Assembly: GCF_002556635.1 (NCBI RefSeq) | Contig: NZ_MWMO01000026.1 | Span: 1 to 37,450 of the forward strand | Source of the DNA: Novosphingobium sp. PC22D | GTDB taxonomy: Bacteria; Pseudomonadota; Alphaproteobacteria; Sphingomonadales; Sphingomonadaceae | Direction: 5' to 3' | DNA: 37,450 bases | Shown: piece after piece, positions 9,154 to 18,554 of the stretch | Numbering within the stretch: the first letter of the stretch is position 1 | How the letters are laid out: each line of letters opens with the position of its first letter | Notes under the pieces: generated by a model | What the model was told of the DNA's origin: nothing | The model's input: only the letters and a program-made list of their open reading frames with translations | Database searches by the model: none | Program-made: the position numbers and the translations under genes

Positions 9154-9330
9154 ATGTCGCTGTTCTGCTTCCTTGGCCGGCACAAGCCTTCTGTCTCGTC
9201 GATGGCGCGCAGCAAAAAGGGCGGCCACGCGGCGCTTTGCGACAATTGCGGTGTCCCGCTCGAGAAGATCGACAATGGTCCGTGGCGGCCGGCCCAGGCT
9301 CCCGCCGCGATCATTCAGGCGCGCCGATAG
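9154..9330 (+). CDS. Small zinc-ribbon-like protein
   Basis: A 58-aa protein, MSLFCFLGRHKPS at the N-terminus. It has a single clear CxxC (CDNCGVPLEK), and His residues at GRHKP and GGH that might complete a metal site. It ends in a Trp-Pro-containing, Ala-rich tail. Similar short proteins starting MSLF/MSLL-x-FLxRHxP occur in sphingomonads, to my knowledge without a known function. The IS21 element inserted about 40 bp upstream, so its original promoter may have been separated from the gene. The TATATAGTAG stretch at about 9139-9148 is not clearly a promoter. Confidence 0.6.
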   Translation: MSLFCFLGRHKPSVSSMARSKKGGHAALCDNCGVPLEKIDNGPWRPAQAPAAIIQARR

Positions 9331-9639
9331 TACAGTTCAAGTATTTCCTGGCGGTTGCGTTTAAGCCGGGACTTGCGCGCACGAATCGCACTTGATAGCC
9401 TTTGGCTGTACGGTCGGGCTTTGGCCGTACCGAGGCGTGAGAACCTCGCTTGAGCCACGAATAACCTGATCGTCTATTGACCGGGTTGCCGATGCGTATG
9501 TCCAGGCCGCTTGCGGCTAAAGGCATCGGCGCATGTTCTCAAGCATGTTCTCACCACCCGGTCAGTCGGGCGCCTCGTTCGATCGAACGGAAGGGCGCTG
9601 CGGCTTGGCATTGCAGAACCGACATTGCGGGTGGCTGTC
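9331..9639. other. Leader region before the ECF sigma gene, two hairpins
   Basis: No gene. Two dyads stand out: GTACGGTC/GGCCGTAC at 9408-9430, and GCCGATGC (9488-9495) pairing with GCATCGGC (9523-9530) around an inner GCCG/CGGC stem. Neither is followed by a T-run, so they may be regulatory structures rather than terminators. I find no copy here of the CGGGAAAAA motif seen before the receptor and lasso operons. Confidence 0.5.
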
Positions 9640-10167
9640 GTGAGCACGGGTCGTTCGATGCGGCTCGACGAGACGGCAGCGAACGAACTTGCTGATCTTT
9701 ATCGCGAGCATCGTCCGGGACTCTTGCGTCTGCTGGGCCGCCGTGCCGGCACCGACCACAGCGAAGACGTCGTCCAGCAGGCCTTCGCGCGGCTTGCCGG
9801 ACGTGAACAGGGTGCCGAGGGTCTCCAATCGCCTTTTGCCTACCTGGCACGCACCTCATTCAACATCCTGAGCGATGAAAGCCAGAACGTGGCAAGGTGT
9901 GGCGAGGTAGGGCGCTTGATCGAAGGCGAGGCGATCGAACCTTCGATGGACGGCGTGGCGCTTGTCGAGGCGCGCGACCAGCTTCGCCGTATCGAGGTTG
10001 CGGTGGGCAAACTGAAGCCAATCACGCGCCAGATTTTCCTTGCCCGCCGGCTCGACGGCTATAGCTACAAGGAAATCGCGGACCAGACCGGCCTGAGTAT
10101 CCGGGCAGTCGAGAAGCAGATGAGCAGGGCGATCAAGCAACTGGCACGACATCTCGGAACGCCATGA
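9640..10167 (+). CDS. ECF sigma factor, FecI family
   Basis: A protein of about 175 aa with sigma region 2 (LADLYREHRPGLLRLLGRR...EDVVQQAFARL) that binds the -10 region and core polymerase, and region 4 (LDGYSYKEIADQTGLSIRAVEKQMSRAIKQL), a helix-turn-helix for the -35 element. FecI-type factors are held by a FecR membrane protein and released when a TonB receptor with an STN domain binds its ligand. All three genes are adjacent here. The start is uncertain: GTG 9640 or ATG 9658 fit family length; an upstream TTG at 9511 would add a Leu/Arg-rich stretch covering the hairpin. Its stop overlaps the fecR start (ATGATG). The neighbours suggest it responds to the lasso peptide. Confidence 0.88.
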   Translation: MSTGRSMRLDETAANELADLYREHRPGLLRLLGRRAGTDHSEDVVQQAFARLAGREQGAEGLQSPFAYLARTSFNILSDESQNVARCGEVGRLIEGEAIEPSMDGVALVEARDQLRRIEVAVGKLKPITRQIFLARRLDGYSYKEIADQTGLSIRAVEKQMSRAIKQLARHLGTP

Positions 10168-11132
10168 TGGGCGAGGCGCGCGAACCCATCTCCGAAGCGA
10201 TCTACGAGGAAGCATCCCGTCGCTTCGTGCGCCGCGAGCGCTCGCCCGAAGTGCAACCGGATCACGATCTTGCGGTCTGGCTCGAAGCCGATCCCCGGCA
10301 CGCTGCGGCTTACGCCGAGATCGCAGACGCCTGGGAGCAAAGTCAGGTGCTGGCACAGAGCGATCTCGTTCGCGCTCGCAAGCTCGTTCGCGCGCCGTTC
10401 TACATGCGCCGTAACGTGCAGCTGGCGGCGATCGCGGCGACGGCGATTCTTGTCGTCGGCTTCGTCTCGATCCAGGGACTGGGTTCTCCCTGGCCGGTCG
10501 AGGTTGGCAGTCCGGTCCGCGCCGAGACCTACCGGACCGCCCTTGGCGAGATCCGGACATGGCGACTTGCGAACGGCACGGTGCTCACCCTCGACACCGA
10601 AAGCGAAGTCGTCGTCACAGTCGAGGACGGAGCGCCGCAGATCGCAGTCAGGGGTGGCCGGGTACGCGTGGACGGCCGGCATGGCACCCAAAATCCGCCA
10701 ATCGTTACAGCCGACGAATTGCGTGTCGATGCTGGCGGGGGTGTGCTCGACGTGAGCGTGCTCGGCTCGAAGCCGTCCTATGCCGTGATCGAGGGCAAGG
10801 TCCGGGTCACGGGTGGGGAACAGGCAGCAGGGGCGGATGATATTACGGGGCAAACGGTCAGAGCAACAGCTTCTGACCGTAAGGGCGACAGGCTCTGGCC
10901 CCAAGGCATGATCGAACTCGATCACATGCCGCTTGGCGAGGCCGCCCGGACGCTCAATCGCTACAACAGCCTGAAGGTCCGCATCGATGGGCGGGATCTC
11001 GCAGCAAGGACGCTCAGTGGCGGCTTCCGGCTGCGCGAGCCAGAGGCTTTTGCAGGGGCCGCCGCATCGGCTCTCGATCTCGACATGCAAAAGCGCGCTG
11101 GCGAAATCGTCCTGTCTCCAAAAACAAACTGA
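10164..11132 (+). CDS. FecR-family anti-sigma regulator
   Basis: A 322-aa inner-membrane protein. Residues about 10-60 are the cytoplasmic DUF4880-type sigma-binding domain (note WLEADPRHAAAYAEIADAWEQ). One transmembrane helix runs from about 84 to 107. The periplasmic part holds the FecR beta domain (about 115-215, with TVLTLDTESEVVV) and a C-terminal DUF4974/STN-like domain (about 250-320) that contacts the receptor's signalling domain. It transmits the state of the outer-membrane receptor to the sigma factor. The gene overlaps the sigma gene and lies 99 bp before the receptor gene. Confidence 0.9.
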   Translation: MMGEAREPISEAIYEEASRRFVRRERSPEVQPDHDLAVWLEADPRHAAAYAEIADAWEQSQVLAQSDLVRARKLVRAPFYMRRNVQLAAIAATAILVVGFVSIQGLGSPWPVEVGSPVRAETYRTALGEIRTWRLANGTVLTLDTESEVVVTVEDGAPQIAVRGGRVRVDGRHGTQNPPIVTADELRVDAGGGVLDVSVLGSKPSYAVIEGKVRVTGGEQAAGADDITGQTVRATASDRKGDRLWPQGMIELDHMPLGEAARTLNRYNSLKVRIDGRDLAARTLSGGFRLREPEAFAGAAASALDLDMQKRAGEIVLSPKTN

Positions 11133-11148
11133 CAGCAGTCAGCCCAGT

Positions 11149-11178
11149 CGGGAAAAAATTCTGTCGGGTATTTTTTCC
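11149..11178 (+). promoter_or_regulatory. Candidate ECF promoter / dyad before the TonB receptor
   Basis: CGGGAAAAA at 11149-11157, then 7 nt and CG. The same CGGGAAAAA-N7-CG pattern occurs on the minus strand at 18826-18809 before the lasso precursor gene. GGAAAA-type -35 elements are usual for FecI sigma factors. GGAAAAAA (11151-11158) also pairs with TTTTTTCC (11171-11178). The promoter role is inferred. Confidence 0.4.
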
Positions 11179-11231
11179 GGCCGCCGTCTCTCTCCCAACA
11201 GCCCTTCGGGCGCGAATGGGGGAAACGACAC

Positions 11232-14159
11232 ATGCGAACCACATCCATCACGACTAGCGCACTGGCGCTGGCGGCATCCCTTGCAGTTCCTGCGGCCTGC
11301 TATGCGCAGGCAGACAACGCCGTGCTGCTCGACTTGCCGGAACAGCCGCTCGGTCGTTCGATCCGCGATCTCTCGGCAGCATCGGGCATTACGATCATCG
11401 CCGACGATACCCTGCTCGAAGGCCGCAAGGCGGGAAGCCTGAAGGGGCGCTACAGCGTACCCGACGCACTGGCGCGGTTGCTGGCCGGAACTGCGCTGCG
11501 CGCCGAACGGGTCGGCGCGAGCTGGGTGGTCCGGCCGGCCAATTCCTCGAATGCGCGATCCGGCGATCTCGGTTCCGACCCGGCCATTCTCGTAACCGGA
11601 ACCCGTATTCGCGGTGCGGGCGCGACGGGATCGCAGGTGATCACGCTCGGGCGCGAGGAGATCGACCGCACTGGGCTCGCGACCACGCAGCAGATCCTGG
11701 CAGCGCTGCCGCAGAATTTTGGCGGCGGGCCCAATGAGGGGACGATCGGCTTTACCCAGCGCAACAACGCCACCGCTAACATCGGCTTCGGCTCAAGCGT
11801 CAATCTGCGTGGCCTCGGAACGAGTTCGACGCTGACACTGGTCGACGGCAATCGCTTCGCGCTTGGCGGTATCGGCGGCGCTTTCGTCGATGTCTCGCTT
11901 ATTCCGGCCAGCGCCATCGAGCGGATCGAGGTCCTGCCCGACGGAGCCTCGGCGATCTACGGCTCGGACGCAGTCGCGGGCGTCGTCAACGTTCGGCTGC
12001 GCAATGCCTTCGAGGGTGCGGAAACGCGCGGGCGTTATGGCGCGGCAGACGGCTTCGACGAACTGCAGGCGAGCCAGATCCTGGGCTTTGGCTGGAACTC
12101 AGGCCACCTCGTGGCAAGTTACGAGTACTTCCAGCGCGGCCGGTTGAGTTCGAACGATCGTTCGTTCGGAACCGAGGACCTGCGCGCTTTCGGTGGTCCC
12201 GACTACCGGCAGGCCTATGGTAATCCGGCCACTCTGGTCGCGGCCGATGGCAGCGTCTTTGCCGTGCCGGCGGGCCAGGATGGCACCGCGCTTGCTGCGA
12301 GCGACCTTATTGCGGGGCAGTCGAACACCTCGGATGGGCGCAAGGATACCGATCTTCTGCCCCGGGTCCGGCGCCATTCGGCCTTCCTGTCGCTCGAACA
12401 GGGGCTCGGATCGATCCTCACCGCCAATTTCCAGGGCTTCTTTGCCGATCGCCGGTCCTCATTGCGCTACTTTCCGATCAATTCGGCGATCAGCGTGACG
12501 CCTGCCAATCCCTTCTATGTCGATCCCATCGGGACCGGACAGCCGGTCAGCGTGCGCTACGATTTTCGCGAGGACTTCGGCGCGCCGAGCTACGACGCGC
12601 ATGTGCGGGCCTGGGCGCTCTCCGGATCGCTTGCCGCCGATCTTGGCACCTGGCGCGCGGAACTGCGCGCCAACCACGGTCAGCAACGCGAATCCCTGGT
12701 CGCAGGAAATGTGCCCAATACCGCGAGGCTGGCACAGGCTCTGCTCGATCCCGACCCCGCGAGCGCCTTCAACCTGTTCGGCGACGGCAGCAATACCGCT
12801 CAGGCTACTCTCGACTATGTGCGCGGAGGATCCATCCAGAGCACGCGGACGCGCCAGACGACCGTCGGGGCCAAGCTCGATGGGCCGCTGTTCGCGCTGC
12901 CTGCCGGGATCTTGCGCATCGCCATCGGCGGTGAATTCCGGCACGAGCGTGTCGCGGGGTTCAACATCTACGACGATCGCACGCTCGAACCGGTCGAGGA
13001 GTCCTCGACCGGCTTCCCGCTCAGCCGCGATATTGCAGCCGGCTATGCTGAATTGCTCGTTCCGCTGGTGTCCGAAGCCATGGGTCTTGCAGGTATCGAG
13101 AAGCTCGATCTCTCAGTCGCCGGGAGATACGAGCACTATTCGGACTTCGGTTCGACCTTCAATCCCAAGGTGGGGCTGGCGTATCGTCCCTTCGCCGACC
13201 TCACCTTGCGGGGAACCTATGGCACTTCGTTTAGAGCGCCGGGCTTCCTCGATGTCCGGCAGGGGCCAGGGCTGAGTTCGATCGCGCCCCTCAACCTGTC
13301 GGACCCCCAATCCCCGACCGGCGTGAGCCAGGTTCTCGCGCGCTTTGGCAACGATGCCGGCATCGGCCCGGAAAAGGCACGCACCCTGACGGCGGGTTTC
13401 GATCTGCGGCCGGTGCGCGTCCCACGGCTTCATCTCGGCGTCACCTGGTTCGACATCGCCTACCGCGACCGTATTTCCAACCCTTCGGCCGAACTTCAGA
13501 CCTATCTTGTAAAGCGTGACCAGTTCGAGGCGCTGCTCACGCCCAATCCCGATGCCGCGACGGTCGCGGCGCTTTACGCGGACCCCACTTTCTTCAATCC
13601 GTTCGGCATTGCGGCTTCGGCGATCGATTACCTCGTCGACAGCCGCAACAAGAACTCGGCACGGGCCGAAGTGCAGGGGCTCGATTTCGATCTTGGCTAT
13701 ACGAAGGATCTGGGCGGCTTGGCGCTCGATGGCGGTGTCAGCGGCTCGTGGATTTTCCATTTCCGCCAGAAACTCGTGACGTCAGCGCCTTATGTGGACG
13801 TGCTCGCCACCAGCGGCAATCCGGTCGATTTGCGCGCCCGCGCGTTTGTGGGCGCGCGCTGGAACGGGTGGGGCGTGTCCCTTACCGTCAATCATACCGC
13901 CGGCTACAGAAATACCGCGGTCGCGCCGGCCGAGCCGGTCTCGGCCTGGACCACGTTCGATGCACAGATCTCGCGTAGTTTCGATGACGCCGGTGGATGG
14001 CTTTCGGGAACCCGCGTTTCGCTGAATGCGGTCAACCTGTTCGATGCCGGACCGCCTTACGTCAACAATCGTACGCCGTACTCGGCCTCGGGTTTCGATC
14101 CCGAAAAGGCGAGCCCGGTCGGACGGCTGATAGCCTTGCAGGTGATCAAGGCCTGGTGA
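11232..14159 (+). CDS. TonB-dependent receptor with STN signalling domain (lasso peptide receptor)
   Basis: A 975-aa outer-membrane receptor. A signal peptide covers residues 1-27 (cut near YAQA). Residues about 33-104 are an STN domain (LPEQPLGRSIRDLSAASGI...), the FecA-type module that signals to FecR. The plug follows (ILVTGTRIRGAG, VDGNRFALGG, ERIEVLPDGASAIYGSDAVAGVVNV), then a long beta-barrel ending in the aromatic-rich strand typical of the family. It probably binds and imports a small ligand in a TonB-powered way. Its stop overlaps the isopeptidase start (TGATG), and it faces the lasso synthesis genes, so the lasso peptide made here is the best candidate ligand. Siderophore transport is the alternative. 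Confidence 0.9.
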   Translation: MRTTSITTSALALAASLAVPAACYAQADNAVLLDLPEQPLGRSIRDLSAASGITIIADDTLLEGRKAGSLKGRYSVPDALARLLAGTALRAERVGASWVVRPANSSNARSGDLGSDPAILVTGTRIRGAGATGSQVITLGREEIDRTGLATTQQILAALPQNFGGGPNEGTIGFTQRNNATANIGFGSSVNLRGLGTSSTLTLVDGNRFALGGIGGAFVDVSLIPASAIERIEVLPDGASAIYGSDAVAGVVNVRLRNAFEGAETRGRYGAADGFDELQASQILGFGWNSGHLVASYEYFQRGRLSSNDRSFGTEDLRAFGGPDYRQAYGNPATLVAADGSVFAVPAGQDGTALAASDLIAGQSNTSDGRKDTDLLPRVRRHSAFLSLEQGLGSILTANFQGFFADRRSSLRYFPINSAISVTPANPFYVDPIGTGQPVSVRYDFREDFGAPSYDAHVRAWALSGSLAADLGTWRAELRANHGQQRESLVAGNVPNTARLAQALLDPDPASAFNLFGDGSNTAQATLDYVRGGSIQSTRTRQTTVGAKLDGPLFALPAGILRIAIGGEFRHERVAGFNIYDDRTLEPVEESSTGFPLSRDIAAGYAELLVPLVSEAMGLAGIEKLDLSVAGRYEHYSDFGSTFNPKVGLAYRPFADLTLRGTYGTSFRAPGFLDVRQGPGLSSIAPLNLSDPQSPTGVSQVLARFGNDAGIGPEKARTLTAGFDLRPVRVPRLHLGVTWFDIAYRDRISNPSAELQTYLVKRDQFEALLTPNPDAATVAALYADPTFFNPFGIAASAIDYLVDSRNKNSARAEVQGLDFDLGYTKDLGGLALDGGVSGSWIFHFRQKLVTSAPYVDVLATSGNPVDLRARAFVGARWNGWGVSLTVNHTAGYRNTAVAPAEPVSAWTTFDAQISRSFDDAGGWLSGTRVSLNAVNLFDAGPPYVNNRTPYSASGFDPEKASPVGRLIALQVIKAW

Positions 14160-16225
14160 TGCGCAAGTCGGTCCTGGTGCTCGCTCTGGTTCTTGCCGTG
14201 GCGAGTGGGAAGCCTGCCATGGCGCGCGAAGAGCTGCTGCGCCCGCTGATCGAGCTGGCTCGGCTCACTTCGCCTGTCATCTCGCCCGATGGTCGCATGG
14301 TCGCCTGGCGCGAGGTTCGCGCGTCGATTGATCGCAACGACTACTCTGCGGTCTGGATGGTCATGCCGATCGATGCGAGTTCACCTCCTCGCCATCTCGC
14401 CGATGCCGGTGAGCCTGACTGGCTCAATGGCGCCATGCTGCCCGAAACCCCTGTGTGGTCGGCGGATTCAGGCGCGCTCTACTTCCGAAGGATCGCAGGC
14501 GGGGAAGTCCAGGTCTGGAAAGCCAAGCTGAAAGGATCCGCCGCGACCCAGATCACTTTTGCTGCGGGAAATATCGAGGCGATCCGGTCGCTCGGAAGCG
14601 GGGGCAGGCTGCTTCTGGCGGTTGGACCTGCGCGTAGCCGAGTGCGGAGCGCCGAGGATCGGGAATACGAAAGTGGCACGCTGATCGATGCGAGTGTCGA
14701 TCCTTCCCGGGCGCTTTACCGAGGGAACTGGCGCGAAGGACGCTGGGCCAGTGCCCGCCTAAGAGGGCCATGGTTTGCCGAAGGCGGCATATTTGAGGAG
14801 AACGAACCAGACTTTGAGGTTGTCGATACGGCAACCGGGACAGTACGGACAGCTTCAGCGAGCGAAGCCGCACATTACGTGCCGGCGCGCGGCCCACGCG
14901 AAGACATGGATGGCAAGCGTGTCGCGATGAAAGTGCCATCGGGAGACGGGCGAGGCGACGCCCTGGTGCTTTCGGACGGGAAGGGGAGCGCGCTTGCCGT
15001 AGCAAGCCCCGGCGCTGCGCCCCGCCTTTGTCGCGCTGAAGAGTGCAAGGCAAACCATATCTATACGGTCGCCTGGCTAGGGGATCGGCCCGAAGTTTTC
15101 TTCGAAACCCGACCAGAATCCAATCGGTCACGTTTACATGTCTGGAATACCGAAACCGGCGCGGTTCGCACGCTATTGCAAGGCGAGGGCCTGCTCGAAG
15201 GCGGGGACGACATGGGTGCGGGCTGCGCGGCAAGCGCGGCGGTACTGGTCTGCGTCGAGGCGAGCGCCAATGTTCCGCCGCGTCTTGTCCGTATCGATGT
15301 CACGACCGGTGAGCGGCACATTCTCGCAGAGCCTAATCGTGCGCTGGCAGACCTTGGCCCGACATTCAGGCGGATGCAATGGAAGGACAGCACCGGCCGG
15401 GATGTCACCGGCTACCTGGCATTGCCCCTGCACGAAGACGGCCCGGTCCCGCTGTTCGTCAACTATTACCTGTGCGGCGGCTACCTACGCGGAGGGCTTG
15501 GCGACGAGTATCCGATGCGCGATCTCGCCAGCCGGGGCATTGCGACACTCTGTCTCAATCGCGCACCATCGCACGATGGCCCGTACCCGAATGTCGAAGC
15601 CTACAGGATTGCGACTGACGGGATCGGCAGTGTCATCGACAAGCTTGCCAGGGAAGGCGTGGTCGATCCATCACGCGTCGGCATTGGCGGGGTCAGCTTC
15701 GGTGGTGAAGTGGCGCTGTGGATGGCGATGCAAACCCAGCGGATTCGCGCGCTCTCGGTTGCCAATGTCATGCTGACGCCGACCTACTACTGGTTCAACG
15801 CGCTTGCAGGACGCGACGTTGCCGGCAAACTCAAGTCTGGCTGGGGCGTCGGCCATCCCGACACCGATCGACAGGGTTGGCGAGAGGTATCGGGTGCCTT
15901 CAATACCGATCGCATCACAGCGCCATTGCTCATGCAGTTACCCGAACAGGAATACCGTCCGACCGTCGAACTGATCGCGCGGCTTCAGGCCGCGGGGAAG
16001 GGGGCCGAACTCTGGGCCTTTCCGGGAGAAATGCACATCAAGTGGCAGCCCGCGCACCAGTATGCCGCCAACGCGCGCAATCTCGAGTGGTTCGCTTACT
16101 GGCTTGTGGGCGACATCGATCCAGATCCGGCCAAGGCCGGGCAATACCGGCGCTGGCGCGGCTACGGATCGCCGAGCCAGGCCCGAACCCAGGCTTCGGT
16201 GTCGATGAGCGGAAAAAGCCCGTGA
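14159..16225 (+). CDS. Lasso peptide isopeptidase, S9 prolyl-oligopeptidase fold
   Basis: A 688-aa secreted serine hydrolase. ATG 14159 overlaps the receptor stop and is followed by a signal peptide (about 1-23, ending PAMA). The first half is a beta-propeller-like region, the second an alpha/beta-hydrolase domain. Ser513 lies in GGVSFGG and His626 in GEMHIKW. The acidic member is probably a Glu (Glu596 or Glu598 in LPEQEYRP) instead of the usual Asp. This agrees in type and spacing with the Ser-Glu-His triad known for the astexin isopeptidase AtxE2. Such enzymes open the isopeptide bond of the cell's own lasso peptide after uptake. The last 64 bp overlap, tail to tail, the end of the cyclase gene. 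Confidence 0.9.
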   Translation: MRKSVLVLALVLAVASGKPAMAREELLRPLIELARLTSPVISPDGRMVAWREVRASIDRNDYSAVWMVMPIDASSPPRHLADAGEPDWLNGAMLPETPVWSADSGALYFRRIAGGEVQVWKAKLKGSAATQITFAAGNIEAIRSLGSGGRLLLAVGPARSRVRSAEDREYESGTLIDASVDPSRALYRGNWREGRWASARLRGPWFAEGGIFEENEPDFEVVDTATGTVRTASASEAAHYVPARGPREDMDGKRVAMKVPSGDGRGDALVLSDGKGSALAVASPGAAPRLCRAEECKANHIYTVAWLGDRPEVFFETRPESNRSRLHVWNTETGAVRTLLQGEGLLEGGDDMGAGCAASAAVLVCVEASANVPPRLVRIDVTTGERHILAEPNRALADLGPTFRRMQWKDSTGRDVTGYLALPLHEDGPVPLFVNYYLCGGYLRGGLGDEYPMRDLASRGIATLCLNRAPSHDGPYPNVEAYRIATDGIGSVIDKLAREGVVDPSRVGIGGVSFGGEVALWMAMQTQRIRALSVANVMLTPTYYWFNALAGRDVAGKLKSGWGVGHPDTDRQGWREVSGAFNTDRITAPLLMQLPEQEYRPTVELIARLQAAGKGAELWAFPGEMHIKWQPAHQYAANARNLEWFAYWLVGDIDPDPAKAGQYRRWRGYGSPSQARTQASVSMSGKSP

Positions 16226-17865
16226 TAGCAGCGGTCGGTTCGCGAAATTGGTCGTGCCAGCACGTCATCTATTTCGCCGCGATCGACGATCCCCTGGCGG
16301 GCGAGATGGCCTTCTAGCAGGAAGATGCGCAAGCTGGCACGATGCGCTTCGATCCCGGCGATGCCATAGCCATCAAGCCCGCCCTTGGTTCGCCTCTCTA
16401 GCACCAGCGTCGGCAGGAAGCCACTGAAGGCCCGGCGCGCGACTGCGCGGTCGATCCCGCCTTCGATCCAGAGCCAGGACGGAATGCGTAGCGCGGTCTC
16501 GACGACGGGACGGCTGAGAAACGGATAGATCGAGGGCGCGACCTCATGGCGGCCGTAACCATCGACATGGGCAAGCGCTGCAAGGATTGAGCGGATCTGG
16601 CTGCGCTTGCCAGGGAGCACGCCGTCCGGCTCATCGAGCCAGGGATGGACGGGGAGGGGAATGTCATGGGCATTCTTCAGGAACGCGGTTCGACGCTGCC
16701 AGACCGGATGAAGCGGTCCGCGCCGCGATTGCTGCCAGGCCATGCGCGCGACTTCCCACCCGCTCGCCTCGTGAATGCGCGCGAGGTCATCGATCGCCTT
16801 TACCGCGCGTCGGCCCAGACCGAAGCGGATGAGCACGTCGGCTGCCGGCGCGGCGGAAATGGGAGAGGCAAAGACGCAATCACCGCCCGCGCCGCTGACA
16901 AAGGCATCGAAATCCTCGTGGCGAGCCAGATCGGCTAGACTCCTGTCGGCAGGCGACAGCAGGAGTGGCAATCCGGGTCGGGCCAAGCGACGACCGATAG
17001 GGCGGTCCAGATCCGGGGCGCCGGGAACAGGGATCTCCAGAAGCGGCATCCCGCTCGCCATGGCGGCCGCACTGGCATAGCGCCGCTCATCGCCTTCCCG
17101 TCGATCGGTAACCAGCGTTGCCGCACTGGCGCCGCACGTCCCCCGCGCAAGCGAGGCCGCGAGCACCGAGGAATCGACGCCGCCTGACAGTTCGAGCAAT
17201 GGTTGCCGATGGCTTCCAAGCGTGCCGCGTACAGCGCGATCGATGGCCCCTCGCAAGCATGAGACCGCTTCGTCGAATGTGCTGATCTCCCGGTCGCTGG
17301 AGGTGTAGGCCCATGGCGACCAGGTGAGTTCCTGCGTCTCGGTAGTCGCCGGGTGCAGGAGTGATCCGTGCATCAGCTCGGTTACGCCTTCAAGACCGGT
17401 CTGAGCAGTCTGCAGGTGCGCGAACGCCAGATGGGTCGTAACGAAGGACCAGTCGATAGCTGGTGTGCAGCCGGCCGCTTTGAGGAGGAGCTCGGCGTCA
17501 CTCGAGATCAGCACGCGATTGCCGATGTTCATGACATAGGCGGGCAGATGGCCGAGCGGCGAGCGCTGGATCCATACGCAATTGTCCGGATCCCGTCCGA
17601 TCGCGAGCCAGTCACCCCATGCTGGCAAGAGATCGGCAAGAGCCTGCAGGGGGCCCTCTGGTGCCTCGCGGTCCCAAGCCACATGGCCGAGAACTGCCAA
17701 ATCGGCGTTCACGGTTACCGGCATCCGTGGATCATGCCAGATGCGCAGCCAAGGGGCCGCTACATTGATCTCTAAACCAGTGGCCGCCAAGGCCTCGCCG
17801 GTGAGATGGGGCGGGAGGGGAGCATCTGCGTCCCCCACGACCGCGAGGTAGCGGCGCGGGTTCAC
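16162..17865 (-). CDS. Lasso cyclase C, asparagine-synthetase-like
   Basis: A 567-aa ATP-dependent macrolactam synthetase. Residues about 1-190 keep the N-terminal nucleophile-type fold of asparagine synthase but lack the catalytic Cys of a glutaminase, as expected for lasso C proteins. The ATP-pyrophosphatase domain has the P-loop ELSGGVDSS (residues 225-233) and SGAGGDCVF. It activates the acidic side chain of the core and joins it to the amino group of Gly1 to close the ring. The start is GTG at 17865, overlapping the B stop by 4 bp (GTGA), so B and C are coupled. Neighbours and length make the assignment firm. Confidence 0.93.
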   Translation of the reverse strand: MNPRRYLAVVGDADAPLPPHLTGEALAATGLEINVAAPWLRIWHDPRMPVTVNADLAVLGHVAWDREAPEGPLQALADLLPAWGDWLAIGRDPDNCVWIQRSPLGHLPAYVMNIGNRVLISSDAELLLKAAGCTPAIDWSFVTTHLAFAHLQTAQTGLEGVTELMHGSLLHPATTETQELTWSPWAYTSSDREISTFDEAVSCLRGAIDRAVRGTLGSHRQPLLELSGGVDSSVLAASLARGTCGASAATLVTDRREGDERRYASAAAMASGMPLLEIPVPGAPDLDRPIGRRLARPGLPLLLSPADRSLADLARHEDFDAFVSGAGGDCVFASPISAAPAADVLIRFGLGRRAVKAIDDLARIHEASGWEVARMAWQQSRRGPLHPVWQRRTAFLKNAHDIPLPVHPWLDEPDGVLPGKRSQIRSILAALAHVDGYGRHEVAPSIYPFLSRPVVETALRIPSWLWIEGGIDRAVARRAFSGFLPTLVLERRTKGGLDGYGIAGIEAHRASLRIFLLEGHLARQGIVDRGEIDDVLARPISRTDRCYHGLFPLIDTEAWVRAWLGDP

Positions 17866-18554
17866 AACGCGAAGATCGGCGTGAAGCGCCGAACCTTCTC
17901 GAGCGGGTCGGTAAGAACGCAGGAACCCGCCTGGGCCCAGCTGTGTGCTTCAAACGGCTCAAGCTTCACGCCGAACACGATGTCGATCTCGAACCCGCCG
18001 CGCCGCGCGAGGTGTGCGAAGGCAAGGGTGTCGGGAAGACACCGGGGCCGGAACGGCAGGGGACGCATCGCCTTGTCGAAGGTGCGGGCAAAGTCTGTCA
18101 GCTTTGCAGGATCCGAGAGTGCGCCGTTCTCCGGCAGGCGGCTCAGAACTTCGTGCAAGGGCTTGCGCCGCAGATCGCGGCGAATCCGCCTGCAGACGAG
18201 GAAGGTGCGCACGATCTCGCGCTTCGCCGCCGTTCCCCCATCCTGCCCCTCAAGCGCGCTCGCTTCGACCGGCGGCAATGTGTTGATTGGCTTGCGCAAG
18301 TGAAGGTACTTGCCGCGACTGACGAGGCCGAGACGAAGCAGGCGCTCGATAACACGCGGATCAAGATGCTGGTGATCGCCACTGGCAATCTGGCGCAGGC
18401 CTGCGGCCAGTTCGCCGCAATAGGCGCGGTAGCGATCCTGCCGGATATCGAGCACGACGACTTTGCCCTCGAATGCCGCCACGCCGATCCCCTCTGCCAG
18501 GTCCAGCACGAGCGCATCGCCTCCTGCAGGCAGGCCCGTGCCGCCCGGCGGCAC
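17862..18554 (-). CDS. Lasso B protein: RRE fused to leader peptidase
   Basis: A 230-aa fusion. Residues about 10-90 form a PqqD-like RiPP recognition element (VVVLDIRQDRYRAY; RLLRLGLVSRG) that binds the leader. Residues about 105-230 are the transglutaminase-like cysteine protease that removes the leader: Cys172 (RCLPDTLA), His204 (EAHSWAQ) and Asp216 (LTDPLEK). Their spacing, 32 and 12 residues, equals that of Cys150-His182-Asp194 in McjB. GTG 18554 sits inside the hairpin behind the precursor gene; a slightly later start would keep all motifs. Order A-B-C matches the microcin J25 type, with B1 and B2 fused as in other proteobacterial clusters. Confidence 0.93.
   Translation of the reverse strand: MPPGGTGLPAGGDALVLDLAEGIGVAAFEGKVVVLDIRQDRYRAYCGELAAGLRQIASGDHQHLDPRVIERLLRLGLVSRGKYLHLRKPINTLPPVEASALEGQDGGTAAKREIVRTFLVCRRIRRDLRRKPLHEVLSRLPENGALSDPAKLTDFARTFDKAMRPLPFRPRCLPDTLAFAHLARRGGFEIDIVFGVKLEPFEAHSWAQAGSCVLTDPLEKVRRFTPIFAL

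Noticed and set aside
9511..9639. Upstream start for the sigma factor
   Set aside because: Would begin with TTG inside a hairpin and add 43 residues not typical for FecI proteins.
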